Assembly: GCF_046244365.1 (NCBI RefSeq)
Contig: NZ_CP176395.1
Span: 5,208,001-5,272,000, forward strand
Reading direction: 5' to 3'
Source of the DNA: Paenibacillus_V sp046244365
GTDB lineage: Bacteria; Bacillota; Bacilli; Paenibacillales; NBRC-103111
Length of the DNA stretch: 64,000 nucleotides
In this document: positions 24,316 to 33,270 of the stretch, piece after piece
Numbering within the stretch: position 1 is the stretch's first letter
Layout of the letters: every line of letters starts with the position of its first letter
Notes under the pieces: model-generated
The model's database searches: none
What the model saw: only the letters and a program-made list of their open reading frames with translations
Told to the model about the DNA's origin: nothing
Program-made: the position numbers and the translations under genes

Positions 24316-25764
24316 TTAGTAGGCGCGCCCGAAAACGACCGTATGCTTCGAAGCATCGCCGCATACTAGACATTTCGTTTTGTGTTCGCCCGGCTCGAAC
24401 GGTATATTCCGGCTTGTCGCGCCCGTTTCTTCTTTTACCTGCGCTTCACATGCGTTCGAGCCGCACCAGCCGGCAAGCACGAATCCGCGCTGCTGATCGA
24501 GAAATTGCTTCATTTCGTCAAGCGTCTCGACCGATGTGAAGTACTCGTCGCGGAACTGCTTCGCCTTCTCGAACATATCGTTGTGAATTTCCGTCAGCAT
24601 GAGCTGAACTTCCTCAACAAATCGATCTTGCGCCACGACACGCTTCTCGCCGGATACGCGGGAAACAAGAACGACTTGTCCGTTCTCCATGTCGCGCGGT
24701 CCCAGCTCGACGCGTACCGGGATGCCCCGCATTTCGTACTCGTTGAATTTCCAGCCCGGACTTTGATCCGGACGGTCATCCACCTTCGCTCGAACACCCG
24801 CCTGCTTCAGCTGCGCAAACAGTTCGTTCGTACGCGCTACGACCTGCTCGCGCGTTTTCGGCGGCCCGATCGGAATGATAACGGCTTGTGTCGGCGCTAC
24901 CTTAGGCGGGAGCACCAGCCCGCGATCGTCTCCATGAACCATAATCATCGCGCCGATGAGACGCGTGCTGACGCCCCAGGACGTCGTATGGGCGAACGTA
25001 TGCTGGTTCTCGCGATCCAAATACTTAATGTCGAACGCGACGGCGAAATTAGTGCCGAGATAATGGGACGTTCCCGCTTGGACCGCTTTACCGTCTTTCA
25101 TCATCGCCTCGATCGAATACGTATCCACTGCGCCGGCAAACTTCTCGGACGGCGTTTTTTGACCGACGATTACCGGAATGGCCAAGAAGTTTTCGACGAA
25201 CTCGCGGTATATTTCGAGCATTTGCATCGTTTCGCGGCGCGCATCTGCTTCGTCTTCATGCGCCGTGTGACCTTCCTGCCACAAAAACTCGCTCGTCCGC
25301 AAAAACGGCTGCGTCCGCTTCTCCCACCGCACGACGTTTGCCCATTGATTAATCAGCAGCGGCAAATCGCGATAAGAGTTGATCCACTCCGAGTACATAT
25401 GACCGATCATCGTTTCGGATGTCGGGCGGATAGCCAACCGCTCTTCCAGCTTTTCTCCGCCGGCTTCGGTTACCCATGGGAGCTCGGGATTAAAGCCTTC
25501 GACGTGTTCCTTCTCCTTTTGGAAGAAGCTCTCGGGGATGAAAAGAGGAAAATACGCATTACGATGCCCGGTTTCTTTGAAACGGGCGTCCAGCTCCCGC
25601 TGGCACAGCTCCCAAATCTCATAGCTGTCCGGCTTGAACACGATACAGCCGCGAACGGGCGAATAGCTCATAAGATCGGCTTTCTTGATAACGTCTAGAT
25701 ACCATTTGGAAAAATCTTCGCTCTGCGGCGTAATTTCTTTGACAAATTGTTTGTCGTTTGCCAT
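24316..25764 (-). CDS. proS: Prolyl-tRNA synthetase, type 3 (eukaryote/archaeon-like)
   Basis: Charges tRNA-Pro. 482 aa. This is the short form: there is no editing insertion between motifs 2 and 3, which the usual bacterial ProRS of about 570 aa carries. Motif 2 is RWEKRTQPFLRTSEFLWQEG and motif 3 GDDRGLVLPPKVAP. The C-terminal zinc-like domain has GWCGSNACE and CLVCG and ends in tyrosine (VVFGRAY), as type 3 enzymes do; in Thermus that terminal carboxylate reaches the active site. Start ATG 25764 (MANDKQFV). In B. subtilis the same slot between rseP and polC holds the long bacterial form. Confidence 0.95.
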   Translation of the reverse strand: MANDKQFVKEITPQSEDFSKWYLDVIKKADLMSYSPVRGCIVFKPDSYEIWELCQRELDARFKETGHRNAYFPLFIPESFFQKEKEHVEGFNPELPWVTEAGGEKLEERLAIRPTSETMIGHMYSEWINSYRDLPLLINQWANVVRWEKRTQPFLRTSEFLWQEGHTAHEDEADARRETMQMLEIYREFVENFLAIPVIVGQKTPSEKFAGAVDTYSIEAMMKDGKAVQAGTSHYLGTNFAVAFDIKYLDRENQHTFAHTTSWGVSTRLIGAMIMVHGDDRGLVLPPKVAPTQAVIIPIGPPKTREQVVARTNELFAQLKQAGVRAKVDDRPDQSPGWKFNEYEMRGIPVRVELGPRDMENGQVVLVSRVSGEKRVVAQDRFVEEVQLMLTEIHNDMFEKAKQFRDEYFTSVETLDEMKQFLDQQRGFVLAGWCGSNACEAQVKEETGATSRNIPFEPGEHKTKCLVCGDASKHTVVFGRAY

Positions 25765-25852
25765 GTTTTGTTCTCCTGCCCCACTTTTCGAATGAACCGG
25801 GACGATCAGCGTCATCCCGGCAGCACTTCCCTATGATACAGCAAGCCGGACG

Positions 25853-27109
25853 TCAACCTTTCATCAACCGTAAAATATCGTTGTACGTAACGGCAATCAT
25901 TAAAAGCATCAGCATCGCAAAGCCGATAAAATGGACCATGCTCTCGCGATTCGGGTCGATCGGTTTGCCTCTGACGGCTTCGATACCTAGAAAGACTAAA
26001 CGGCTGCCGTCAAGCGCCGGAATAGGCAGCAAATTGAATATACCGAGATACAAGCTGAGAAGCGCCGACCAAAATATCATCGGAGCCGGACCCGCTTCGG
26101 CATATTTGCCGGATTCCTCGACGATACGGATCGGTCCGCCTAAATCATCCATTTTGAACTGGCCGAAAACCAGCGTTTTGAAGCCCAGCAAAATTTGCTT
26201 CGTCGCGAAGGTCATGTTATCCCATGCGCCGCTAATCGCTTCGCCGGTTTTCACGCCGCGGTTGTTCCATTCCAGTCCGATTCCTACGAGCGTCACGCCG
26301 TCTTTCTCTTTAGGCGTTACTTCCTTCTGCAGCTGCTCGCCCTTGCGCTCGATTATCCAGTTCATCGGCTTGTCTTGGGAGCCTTTGATCAGATCCGTAA
26401 GCTTGACGCGATCCGTTCCGATCGGCTCATGATTGACTTCGCGAATAATATCCCCCGCTTGCAAACCGGCTTTTTCGGCGGGCGAGCCCGGTTCGATCCT
26501 GCCTAGCTTAACAGCTTCCGGAACGCCGTTCACAATCATGAAAAGCAGAAACAGAACGAAAGCCAGCAAAAAGTTCATGACCGGACCCGCAAAAATCGCA
26601 AGCGCGCGTTGGCCGACCGTTTTACTGCCGAATTGACGGTCAAGCGGTGCGATTTGATGCTCTTTGCCCCCTGTCACCATCATCGCTTGAGGGTGAATCG
26701 GGAATCTTAGCTGCTCATCTTCCACTTGAAGACGGACGAAAAGCTCTTTCTCCAGATCGATCTGCTCGACGACGCCAAGAACGGCATCAACCCGGTAGTC
26801 CACCTTGTCGAGATACAGCTCGGTAACCGTATTGTTGACGACTTTGCACGCGATCGTTTGCCCGGGATTGATCTGCACGATTTCCGGGTCTTCTCCCGCC
26901 ATTCTGACAAAACCGCCGATCGGCAAGAGACGCAGCGTATAGCGCGTTTCGCCTTTCTTATAAGAAAACAGCTTCGGCCCAAAACCGATCGCAAATTCCC
27001 TGACCAAAATCCCCGCGCGCTTGGCGAAGTAAAAATGTCCCCATTCATGAAGCGTTACAAGCACAAAAAACATCAGGACAATCTGCAAACCGTTCTGGAC
27101 ATATGACAA
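25853..27109 (-). CDS. rseP: Site-2 zinc metalloprotease RseP (RasP)
   Basis: Intramembrane protease that cleaves anti-sigma factors, cell-division proteins and signal-peptide remnants. 418 aa. HEWGH at residues 21-25 in the first membrane helix gives the zinc ligands; a PDZ domain follows the second membrane segment (RIEPGSPAEKAGLQAGDII); the third zinc ligand motif is NLLPIPALDGSRLV near 350. It contains an inserted stretch of about 90 residues between the first helix and the PDZ domain (about residues 65-155). TTG start at 27109 follows GGAGGGACTCCA. Confidence 0.95.
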   Translation of the reverse strand: MSYVQNGLQIVLMFFVLVTLHEWGHFYFAKRAGILVREFAIGFGPKLFSYKKGETRYTLRLLPIGGFVRMAGEDPEIVQINPGQTIACKVVNNTVTELYLDKVDYRVDAVLGVVEQIDLEKELFVRLQVEDEQLRFPIHPQAMMVTGGKEHQIAPLDRQFGSKTVGQRALAIFAGPVMNFLLAFVLFLLFMIVNGVPEAVKLGRIEPGSPAEKAGLQAGDIIREVNHEPIGTDRVKLTDLIKGSQDKPMNWIIERKGEQLQKEVTPKEKDGVTLVGIGLEWNNRGVKTGEAISGAWDNMTFATKQILLGFKTLVFGQFKMDDLGGPIRIVEESGKYAEAGPAPMIFWSALLSLYLGIFNLLPIPALDGSRLVFLGIEAVRGKPIDPNRESMVHFIGFAMLMLLMIAVTYNDILRLMKG

Positions 27110-27285
27110 TGGAGTCCCTCCCTATAGGCCTATCGGCAACATAAAACGAGCCGCATTCGATAACCGTTTAACATGCGTATGTTCTAAGATTACCATTATT
27201 ACGGTTGCGAATACAAGCCAACCGGCTTTCAGGGAGCCGCCGCCCGACATTCGTTCGTCTCGGCAGAAACAGCAAATTCTCGTTT

Positions 27286-27318
27286 CAAAAAAAACCGGGC
27301 AACGCGAACGCTGTCCGG
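27286..27318 (-). terminator. Rho-independent terminator after dxr
   Basis: Minus strand CCGGACAGCGTTCGCGTTGCCCGG, an imperfect stem with a UUCG loop, then TTTTTTTT. It begins six bases after the dxr stop. Confidence 0.9.
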
Positions 27319-27323
27319 AATGA

Positions 27324-28469
27324 TTAGAATCGGATACCCGCTGCGGTTTCTCTAGCCCATCGATCCGCATGCAGGATTTGCTCAAGGTCTGGCGATGATA
27401 CCGACTCGTGCTTCTCCAGAACGATCGAAATGATGTCCTCGATTTGCAAGAACTGAATCTCCCCGTTTAGAAACCTCGAAACCGCCATTTCGTTCGCCGC
27501 ATTGAACACCGTTGTCGCCGTACCACCCGTCCTGCCGCACGCAAACGCCATTTTTAAGCATGGGAAACGATCGTAGTCCATTTCTTTAAAATGGAGCGTG
27601 CCTATTTGCGCAAGGTTAAGCGGCTTGGTAGGCGTAACCGATCGATTGGGATAAGTAAGCGCATACTGTATCGGCACCCTCATATCCGGATTTCCCAGCT
27701 GGGCAATTACGCTGTTATCGACGAATTCGACCATCGAGTGGATGACGCTTTGCGGATGCAGCATGACGTCAATTCGATCGTAAGGCAATTCGAACAGCCA
27801 ATGAGCCTCGATGACCTCCAGGCCCTTATTGACCATCGTAGCCGAGTCGATCGTAATTTTCGCGCCCATGGACCAGTTAGGGTGGTTGAGCGCTTCCTCT
27901 ACCGTTACGCCAACCAGCTGCTCTCGGGTACGGTCGCGGAACGAGCCGCCTGATGCCGTTATTGTAATTTTGTTGATTTGATCGGGATGTTCGCCATTTA
28001 AGCATTGAAAAATAGCCGAATGCTCGCTATCGATCGGAAGCAGCCGGACGCTGCGTTTTGCTGCAAGAGCCGTTACAAGATGGCCTGCCGTCACTAGGGT
28101 TTCCTTGTTGGCAAGTCCGATCTGTTTGCCGGCTTCAATCGCCGCAAGCGTGGGCTGAAGCCCTACGCTGCCGACCATTGCGGTAACAACCAACTCCGCA
28201 TCGGTTCCGGCTGCCGTCTCAAGAAGTCCTTCGTGCCCCCAAAAAAATTGCGTCGAAGCTCCGAACTCTTGCTTCAACTGTTCGGCATGAGCTTTCGTTG
28301 CAACGGACACTTTCCGCGGGCGAAATTTACGTATTTGCTCCGCCAGCAGTTGAATGTTGCCTCCCGCCGCAAGCGCTTCAACCGAATAACGCTCCGGGTC
28401 ATGCGCGATAACGTCCAGCGTTTGCGTTCCGATCGAGCCAGTCGAGCCAAGAATCGATATTTTTTTCAT
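27324..28469 (-). CDS. dxr: 1-deoxy-D-xylulose-5-phosphate reductoisomerase
   Basis: Second enzyme of the MEP route: makes 2-C-methyl-D-erythritol 4-phosphate with NADPH. 381 aa. N-terminal GSTGSIGTQTLD is the nucleotide loop; metal and substrate residues lie in LPIDSEHSAIFQCL, TITASGGSFRD and NHPNWSMGAKITIDSATM. Start chosen at ATG 28469 (MKKISILGSTG) with GAGGTG upstream; a longer in-frame reading to 28580 would overlap cdsA. Between cdsA and rseP as in B. subtilis, feeding isoprenoids to the neighbouring uppS step. Confidence 0.97.
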   Translation of the reverse strand: MKKISILGSTGSIGTQTLDVIAHDPERYSVEALAAGGNIQLLAEQIRKFRPRKVSVATKAHAEQLKQEFGASTQFFWGHEGLLETAAGTDAELVVTAMVGSVGLQPTLAAIEAGKQIGLANKETLVTAGHLVTALAAKRSVRLLPIDSEHSAIFQCLNGEHPDQINKITITASGGSFRDRTREQLVGVTVEEALNHPNWSMGAKITIDSATMVNKGLEVIEAHWLFELPYDRIDVMLHPQSVIHSMVEFVDNSVIAQLGNPDMRVPIQYALTYPNRSVTPTKPLNLAQIGTLHFKEMDYDRFPCLKMAFACGRTGGTATTVFNAANEMAVSRFLNGEIQFLQIEDIISIVLEKHESVSSPDLEQILHADRWARETAAGIRF

Positions 28470-28525
28470 CCTGCACACCTCTTCATAAGCAAAAACGTTT
28501 ACGGGTCTAGATCCTGAATAATTGC

Positions 28526-29323
28526 TTACATGGAAGGAAGGACGGCCAGCAGATTGACAAAAGGAAACACGATCAGCCAACTGTCGACGCGATCGAGTAC
28601 ACCTCCGTGTCCGGGCAGAAGCGAGCCGGTATCCTTAATCCCCTTCACACGTTTATACGCGGATTGAATTAAATCGCCCATCTGTCCGACTACCGCAATG
28701 ACGACACCGAGTGCGATCGCACGGCCGATGCCGAGCATCTCCGGTTTTGCCACTGAGAATAAAATAGCGGCTACCACCGTCAGCACGACGCCTCCGAGAG
28801 CCCCTTCAACCGTTTTTTTCGGGCTGATCGCCGGCCAAAGAGGCGTCTTTCCGATTGCCCGTCCTGTAAAATAGGCCCCCGAGTCGGTGATCCAAATGCA
28901 GATGAAGACTAGGCATGTCCAGAACAATCCGTTCTCCGGCAAGCGGGTTGCAATCATGTAGTGAAAGCCGAAGCCGATATAGATGACGGAGAGAAAAAGC
29001 AAAGCCGCTTGATCTACCGTCACTTTGTTTTTCGTCGTTACCGTCAGTACGAAAAATAATAGCATGACGATCCAGACGATCGTATGTACAGGCAGTTTGT
29101 CCGCTATCCAAGCAAGCTGCCACGGATCTACCAGCAAAAAAATGCCGGCCAAGCCGATGATGCGCAGCGGCATATTTTTGCCGATTCCGCACATTCGCAT
29201 AAACTCGTCATACCCGATGCAGGCGAGCACGAACAGCAATGTGGCATACCAATAACCACCAAAATACAAAAATGCCAAAAACGGGACGCCTGCTAATATT
29301 CCGGTGATGATTCGCTGCTTCAA
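28526..29323 (-). CDS. cdsA: Phosphatidate cytidylyltransferase
   Basis: Membrane enzyme making CDP-diacylglycerol from phosphatidate and CTP, the precursor of phosphatidylglycerol and phosphatidylethanolamine. 265 aa, about eight hydrophobic segments. The family signature is complete near the C-terminus: GQMGDLIQSAYKRVKGIKD followed by LLPGHGGVLDRVDS. WITDSGAYFTGRAIGK lies in the middle. Start TTG at 29323 after GGAGGAATGACG. 28 bp separate it from uppS. Confidence 0.96.
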   Translation of the reverse strand: MKQRIITGILAGVPFLAFLYFGGYWYATLLFVLACIGYDEFMRMCGIGKNMPLRIIGLAGIFLLVDPWQLAWIADKLPVHTIVWIVMLLFFVLTVTTKNKVTVDQAALLFLSVIYIGFGFHYMIATRLPENGLFWTCLVFICIWITDSGAYFTGRAIGKTPLWPAISPKKTVEGALGGVVLTVVAAILFSVAKPEMLGIGRAIALGVVIAVVGQMGDLIQSAYKRVKGIKDTGSLLPGHGGVLDRVDSWLIVFPFVNLLAVLPSM

Positions 29324-29351
29324 ACGTCATTCCTCCAACCGGACACCGCGA

Positions 29352-30119
29352 TTATTTCAAGCCGCCGTAACGCCGGACGCGACGTTGATATTCACGAATG
29401 GACTCGTAAAAAATATCTTCGGTGAAATCCGGCCAATACTTTTGCGTAAACCAAAATTCCGAATAGGCAAGCTGCCAGAGCATGAAGTTGCTGAGACGCA
29501 GCTCTCCGCTCGTCCGAATCAGCAAGTCCGGATCCGGCAGGTCGGAAGTCAGAAGGCGCTCGCTCACATGCTCCTCCGACAGCTGTTCGGGGGAAAGCTT
29601 TCCTTCGTTCATCTCCCGGCACAACTGCTTCATCGCTTCAAGCATCTCTCTGCGGCTTCCATAGTTGAAGGCAAAATTGAGAATAAGCCCATCGTTATGC
29701 TGCGTCTTGGCTATCGCATCTTCCACGACTTTAAGCGTATGAGGCGGAATATCTTCCTTCCAGCCCGTCATCCGGATTTGAACGTTTTTTTCGATCAGTT
29801 CCTCGATTTCGAGCGGGAAAAACTCTTGCGGCAGCTTCATCAAAAAGTCGACTTCATCGCGCGGTCGCTTCCAGTTTTCCGTTGAAAAAGCGTATAGCGT
29901 CAGGACCTTAACGCCGATATCGTTAGCAGCGACGGTAATTTTTTTGACATTTTTCATGCCCGCATGATGTCCCGCGACTCTCGGCAATCCGCGCTGCTGC
30001 GCCCATCTTCCGTTGCCGTCCATGATGACGGCGACGTGGTTCGGGACATTGCCTGCAGATATGTCGGATATCTCCTCTGTGTTGTTGGCACCAACTAGCT
30101 TTTTAAAGAAACGCATCAT
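29352..30119 (-). CDS. uppS: Undecaprenyl diphosphate synthase (isoprenyl transferase)
   Basis: Adds isopentenyl units in cis to farnesyl diphosphate to make the C55 carrier for cell-wall synthesis. About 255 aa. Catalytic Asp in VIMDGNGRWAQQRGLPR; HHAGMKNVKKI; YAFSTENWKRP; and RTSGELRLSNFMLWQLAYSE near the C-terminus, all typical. Start is ATG 30119 or 30116 (two in a row), eight or more bases after GGGGGA; a TTG at 30146 has no matching ribosome binding site. Confidence 0.96.
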   Translation of the reverse strand: MMRFFKKLVGANNTEEISDISAGNVPNHVAVIMDGNGRWAQQRGLPRVAGHHAGMKNVKKITVAANDIGVKVLTLYAFSTENWKRPRDEVDFLMKLPQEFFPLEIEELIEKNVQIRMTGWKEDIPPHTLKVVEDAIAKTQHNDGLILNFAFNYGSRREMLEAMKQLCREMNEGKLSPEQLSEEHVSERLLTSDLPDPDLLIRTSGELRLSNFMLWQLAYSEFWFTQKYWPDFTEDIFYESIREYQRRVRRYGGLK

Positions 30120-30163
30120 TCCAAGTTTCCCCCACGACGGATTCAAACCATTCAGAAAAGAAC

Positions 30164-30198
30164 GAAAAAGCGAAAAGCCCCCACCAGACTGGGGGTTC
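30164..30198 (-). terminator. Rho-independent terminator after frr
   Basis: Minus strand AACCCCCA GTCTGG TGGGGGC then TTTTCGCTTTTT. Strong seven-pair GC stem, 12 bp after the frr stop, ending the pyrH-frr pair before uppS. Confidence 0.85.
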
Positions 30199-30209
30199 GA
30201 ATCGTTAAG

Positions 30210-30767
30210 CTACACTTCCATGATTTCTTTTTCTTTAGCCGCTAATGTCTTATCGATTTCCGCAATAAACTTATCCGTCGACTTTTGAACGTCTTCCTGG
30301 TGGCGACGGGACTCGTCTTCCGACAAACCGGCCGTTTTCTCCAGCTTTTTAATTTCATCGTTCGCATCGCGTCTAATGTTGCGAATGGCAACCTTGGCTT
30401 CTTCGCCGGATTTCCGCGTCATTTTGACCAGTTCGGAACGCCGTTCCTCTGTAAGCGCCGGAATCACGATACGAATCGATGCACCGTCATTCGAAGGCGT
30501 CAGACCAAGATCGGATTTCATGATCGCTTTCTCGATCGCGCCGATCGAGCTTTTGTCCCAAGGCTGAATCATCAGCGTGCGGGAATCAGGCGTGTTGATA
30601 TTCGCCAATTGATTGACCGGCGTTAACGCCCCGTAATATTCCACTTGAATTCTGTCGAGAAGCGCGGGTGTAGCGCGGCCAGCGCGCAGCGAGGCAAGTT
30701 CTTTTTTCAAAGAAGAGATCGCTTTTTCCATACGTTCATCGGCATTTTTTTTGACCGATTGCGGCAT
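30210..30767 (-). CDS. frr: Ribosome recycling factor
   Basis: Splits post-termination ribosomes with EF-G. 185 aa, the universal size. Typical segments: MEKAISSLKKELASLRAGRA, then LLDRIQVEYYGALTPVNQLA, LMIQPWDKSSIGAIEKAI, DLGLTPSNDGASIRI and a long C-terminal helix with RRDANDEIKKLEK. The ATG shares one base with the pyrH stop (TAATG), so translation is probably coupled. Confidence 0.98.
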   Translation of the reverse strand: MPQSVKKNADERMEKAISSLKKELASLRAGRATPALLDRIQVEYYGALTPVNQLANINTPDSRTLMIQPWDKSSIGAIEKAIMKSDLGLTPSNDGASIRIVIPALTEERRSELVKMTRKSGEEAKVAIRNIRRDANDEIKKLEKTAGLSEDESRRHQEDVQKSTDKFIAEIDKTLAAKEKEIMEV

Positions 30768-31495
30768 TATTTTACACTCCCTTTAACAATGGTACCGATT
30801 TTTTCTCCTAGCACGACTCGTCTGATGTTGCCTTCTTCGGTAATCGAGAAGACGATGAGCGGGATGTTATTATCCATACACAAGGAAGACGCCGTCGCAT
30901 CCATTACGCCCAGGTTTTGGTTCAATACGTCCAAATAAGTAAGCGTCTCGTATTTCACCGCCGACGGGTCTTTGAACGGATCCGCCGAATAGACGCCATC
31001 GACTTTGTTTTTGGCCATCAAGATGACTTCGGCTTCAATCTCCGCTGCACGAAGAGCAGCCGTTGTGTCCGTAGAAAAGTACGGATTTCCGGTGCCTGCC
31101 GCAAAAATGACAACGCGCCCTTTCTCTAGGTGACGAATGGCTCTCCGCCGAATATACGGCTCTGCAACCTGCTGCATCGTGATGGACGTCTGAACGCGAG
31201 TTGGTACTCCGACATTCTCAAGCGCATCCTGAAGCGCCAGGGAGTTCATCACGGTCGCAAGCATTCCCATATAATCCGCGGTCGCGCGATCGATCCCTTT
31301 TGCGCTGCCGGCGATACCGCGCCAAATATTGCCGCCTCCGACAACGATCGCCACTTCCACATTCAGCTCATGGACCTTCTTCACTTGCTCCGCTATGGAG
31401 GCAATCGTAAGCGAATCGATACCGTAGCCTTGCTGGCCGGCTAACGCTTCACCGCTCAGTTTCAATACAACGCGTTTGTATTTGGGCTGTTCCAA
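30767..31495 (-). CDS. pyrH: Uridylate kinase
   Basis: Phosphorylates UMP to UDP in pyrimidine synthesis; usually inhibited by UTP. 242 aa of the amino-acid-kinase fold: VVLKLSGEALAGQQGYGID at the start, VGGGNIWRGIAG for phosphate binding, AAGTGNPYFSTDTTAALRA for the uridine site and MAKNKVDGVYSADP. Start TTG at 31495, six bases after GGAGG. Cut off from tsf by a terminator and overlapping frr by one base. Confidence 0.98.
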   Translation of the reverse strand: MEQPKYKRVVLKLSGEALAGQQGYGIDSLTIASIAEQVKKVHELNVEVAIVVGGGNIWRGIAGSAKGIDRATADYMGMLATVMNSLALQDALENVGVPTRVQTSITMQQVAEPYIRRRAIRHLEKGRVVIFAAGTGNPYFSTDTTAALRAAEIEAEVILMAKNKVDGVYSADPFKDPSAVKYETLTYLDVLNQNLGVMDATASSLCMDNNIPLIVFSITEEGNIRRVVLGEKIGTIVKGSVK

Positions 31496-31567
31496 TTGTA
31501 AACCTCCATTAACAAAATAACAAATTTCAACCTTCTATGCATGTAAATCTTTTAGTTTTGCTAGGTG

Positions 31568-31596
31568 AAAAAAGAAGGAACACGATAAGGTGTTCC
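31568..31596 (-). terminator. Rho-independent terminator after tsf
   Basis: Minus strand GGAACAC CTTATC GTGTTCC, a perfect seven-pair stem, followed by TTCTTTTTT. Confidence 0.9.
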
Positions 31597-31615
31597 ATCT
31601 TTGTTTTGAAAATTA

Positions 31616-32269
31616 TTACATTTTAGCTTGAGCCATTACTTCTTCGACGAAGTTGTCGACTTTCTTCTCCAAACCTTCTCCAAGCTCGAAGCGAACGAAA
31701 CGACGAATCGAGATGTTCTCGCCGATTGTTGCGATTTTCTCTTTAACAAGCGTCTCAATCTTTTTGTCCGGATCTTTAATGAAGGATTGTTCCAGCAAGC
31801 AGAACTCTTCATAGTATTTGGAAAGACGGCCTTCCACCATTTTGTCGACGATGTGGGCAGGCTTGCCTTCATTCAGTGCTTGAGCTTTCAAAATTTCGCG
31901 TTCTTTCTCGAGCTCTTCTTGAGGCACTTCATCGCGGCTAACGAATTTCGGATTGGATGCCGAAATTTGCATAGCGATGTCTTTAACGAAATCTTTGAAT
32001 TGGTCGGTTTTTGCAACGAAGTCGGTTTCGCAGTTGATTTCAACCAATACGCCGATACGTCCGCCGGCGTGGATGTAGGAACCTACAGCGCCTTCCGTGG
32101 CGATACGGCCTGCTTTATTTGCCGCTGCCGCAAGACCTTTCTCGCGCAATACTTCGATCGCTTTCGTCATATCGCCGTCTGCCGCTTCCAATGCTTTTTT
32201 ACAATCGAGCATCCCTGCTCCTGTTTTTTCGCGCAATTCTTTAACCGCTGCTGCACTAACTGCTGCCAT
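31616..32269 (-). CDS. tsf: Elongation factor Ts
   Basis: Nucleotide exchange factor for EF-Tu. 217 aa, shorter than the approximately 290 aa of B. subtilis EF-Ts, so one of the core subdomains is reduced. N-terminal UBA-like part VKELREKTGAGMLDCKKALE; the EF-Tu contact motif ETDFVAKTDQFKDFVKD near residue 80; the C-terminal coiled part ends VEEVMAQAKM. AAAGGAGGAAC lies before ATG 32269. Confidence 0.97.
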   Translation of the reverse strand: MAAVSAAAVKELREKTGAGMLDCKKALEAADGDMTKAIEVLREKGLAAAANKAGRIATEGAVGSYIHAGGRIGVLVEINCETDFVAKTDQFKDFVKDIAMQISASNPKFVSRDEVPQEELEKEREILKAQALNEGKPAHIVDKMVEGRLSKYYEEFCLLEQSFIKDPDKKIETLVKEKIATIGENISIRRFVRFELGEGLEKKVDNFVEEVMAQAKM

Positions 32270-32293
32270 TCGTATGTTCCTCCTTTAGATAAT

Positions 32294-32345
32294 CCCCACA
32301 AAGTGAAGCGAAGCTGCCGAAGCTTATTCCGAGTACTTTCTGGGG
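32294..32345. repeat. Palindromic intergenic repeat, copy C
   Basis: 52 bp from CCCCACAAAGTGAAGCG to TTATTCCGAGTACTTTCTGGGG. The ends are an inverted repeat with one mismatch (CCCCACAAAGT / ACTTTCTGGGG), and an inner AAGCT/AGCTT pairing adds to the fold. It lies between the rpsB terminator and tsf, so it is within the tsf leader if transcribed. Confidence 0.7.
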
Positions 32346-32381
32346 GGCCCCAATTCTTAGTTCATAAAATCAAATTCCTTC

Positions 32382-32425
32382 AAAAAAAGGGCGGGTGATA
32401 GGTTATTCACCTTCAACCCACCCTT
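32382..32425 (-). terminator. Terminator-like hairpin between rpsB and tsf
   Basis: Minus strand AAAGGGTGGGT ... ACCCGCCCTTT with a loop of about 20 bases, then TTTT. 23 bases after the rpsB stop. Partial read-through into tsf is likely because I see no clear promoter between them. Confidence 0.8.
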
Positions 32426-32448
32426 TCTTGTTACGTTCACATTTGGGT

Positions 32449-33147
32449 TTAAGCAGTTGTTTGCTCGCCTTGATGAGCTTCGATAACCGCATCGGCAATT
32501 TTCGCCGTCAACAGCTTGACCGCGCGAATCGCGTCGTCGTTACCCGGAATGACATAGTCGATTTCGTCCGGATCGCAGTTGGTGTCGACAATACCTACGA
32601 TTGGGATACCGAGTTTGCGCGCTTCTGCAACCGCGATACGCTCTTTACGAGGGTCGATGATAAACAATGCGCTCGGCAAACCTTTCATGCCTTTAATACC
32701 GCCGAGGAATTTCTCAAGACGTTCCATTTCCTTGCGAAGAATGATAACTTCTTTCTTCGGAAGCACTTCGAACGTGCCGTCTTGTTCCCATTTCTCCAGC
32801 TGGTGGAGGCGGTCGATCCGTTTTTGGATCGTTTGGAAGTTGGTCAGCGTTCCGCCGAGCCAACGTTGGTTGATGTAGAACATACCGCAACGTTCCGCTT
32901 CTTCTTTAACGGAATCTTGCGCTTGTTTCTTTGTTCCTACGAACAGGAACGTTCCATTCTCAGCGGCAACAGACTTAACAAAGTTGTAAGCCTCTTCGAC
33001 CTTTTTCACAGTTTTCTGCAGGTCGATAATGTAAATGCCGTTTCTTTCGGTGAAGATGTATTTATCCATTTTCGGGTTCCAGCGACGGGTTTGGTGTCCG
33101 AAATGCACACCAGCCTCGAGCAGCTGTTTCATCGAAATGACTGCCAT
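32449..33147 (-). CDS. rpsB: 30S ribosomal protein S2
   Basis: Late-binding small-subunit protein near the mRNA exit side. 232 aa. Starts MAVISMKQLLEAGVHFGHQT with RRWNPKMDKYIF, then GTKKQAQDSVKEEA and NQRWLGGTLTNFQTI, with IVDTNCDPDEIDYVIPGNDDA-type segment near the C-terminus. The start at 33147 follows GGAGGTGAGTGAAG; the in-frame GTG at 33153 lies within the spacer. Preceded by its own promoter. Confidence 0.98.
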   Translation of the reverse strand: MAVISMKQLLEAGVHFGHQTRRWNPKMDKYIFTERNGIYIIDLQKTVKKVEEAYNFVKSVAAENGTFLFVGTKKQAQDSVKEEAERCGMFYINQRWLGGTLTNFQTIQKRIDRLHQLEKWEQDGTFEVLPKKEVIILRKEMERLEKFLGGIKGMKGLPSALFIIDPRKERIAVAEARKLGIPIVGIVDTNCDPDEIDYVIPGNDDAIRAVKLLTAKIADAVIEAHQGEQTTA

Positions 33148-33270
33148 CTTCACTCACCTCCTCTAGTTTGGTTTTTGTGGCCTCCGACGATCGCATCTTC
33201 AGCGCAAAACTTTTCGAAAAAAGCACCTTTGCGCGAATTGATCGACGTGTGTTTTTCAACGCCGACAATA

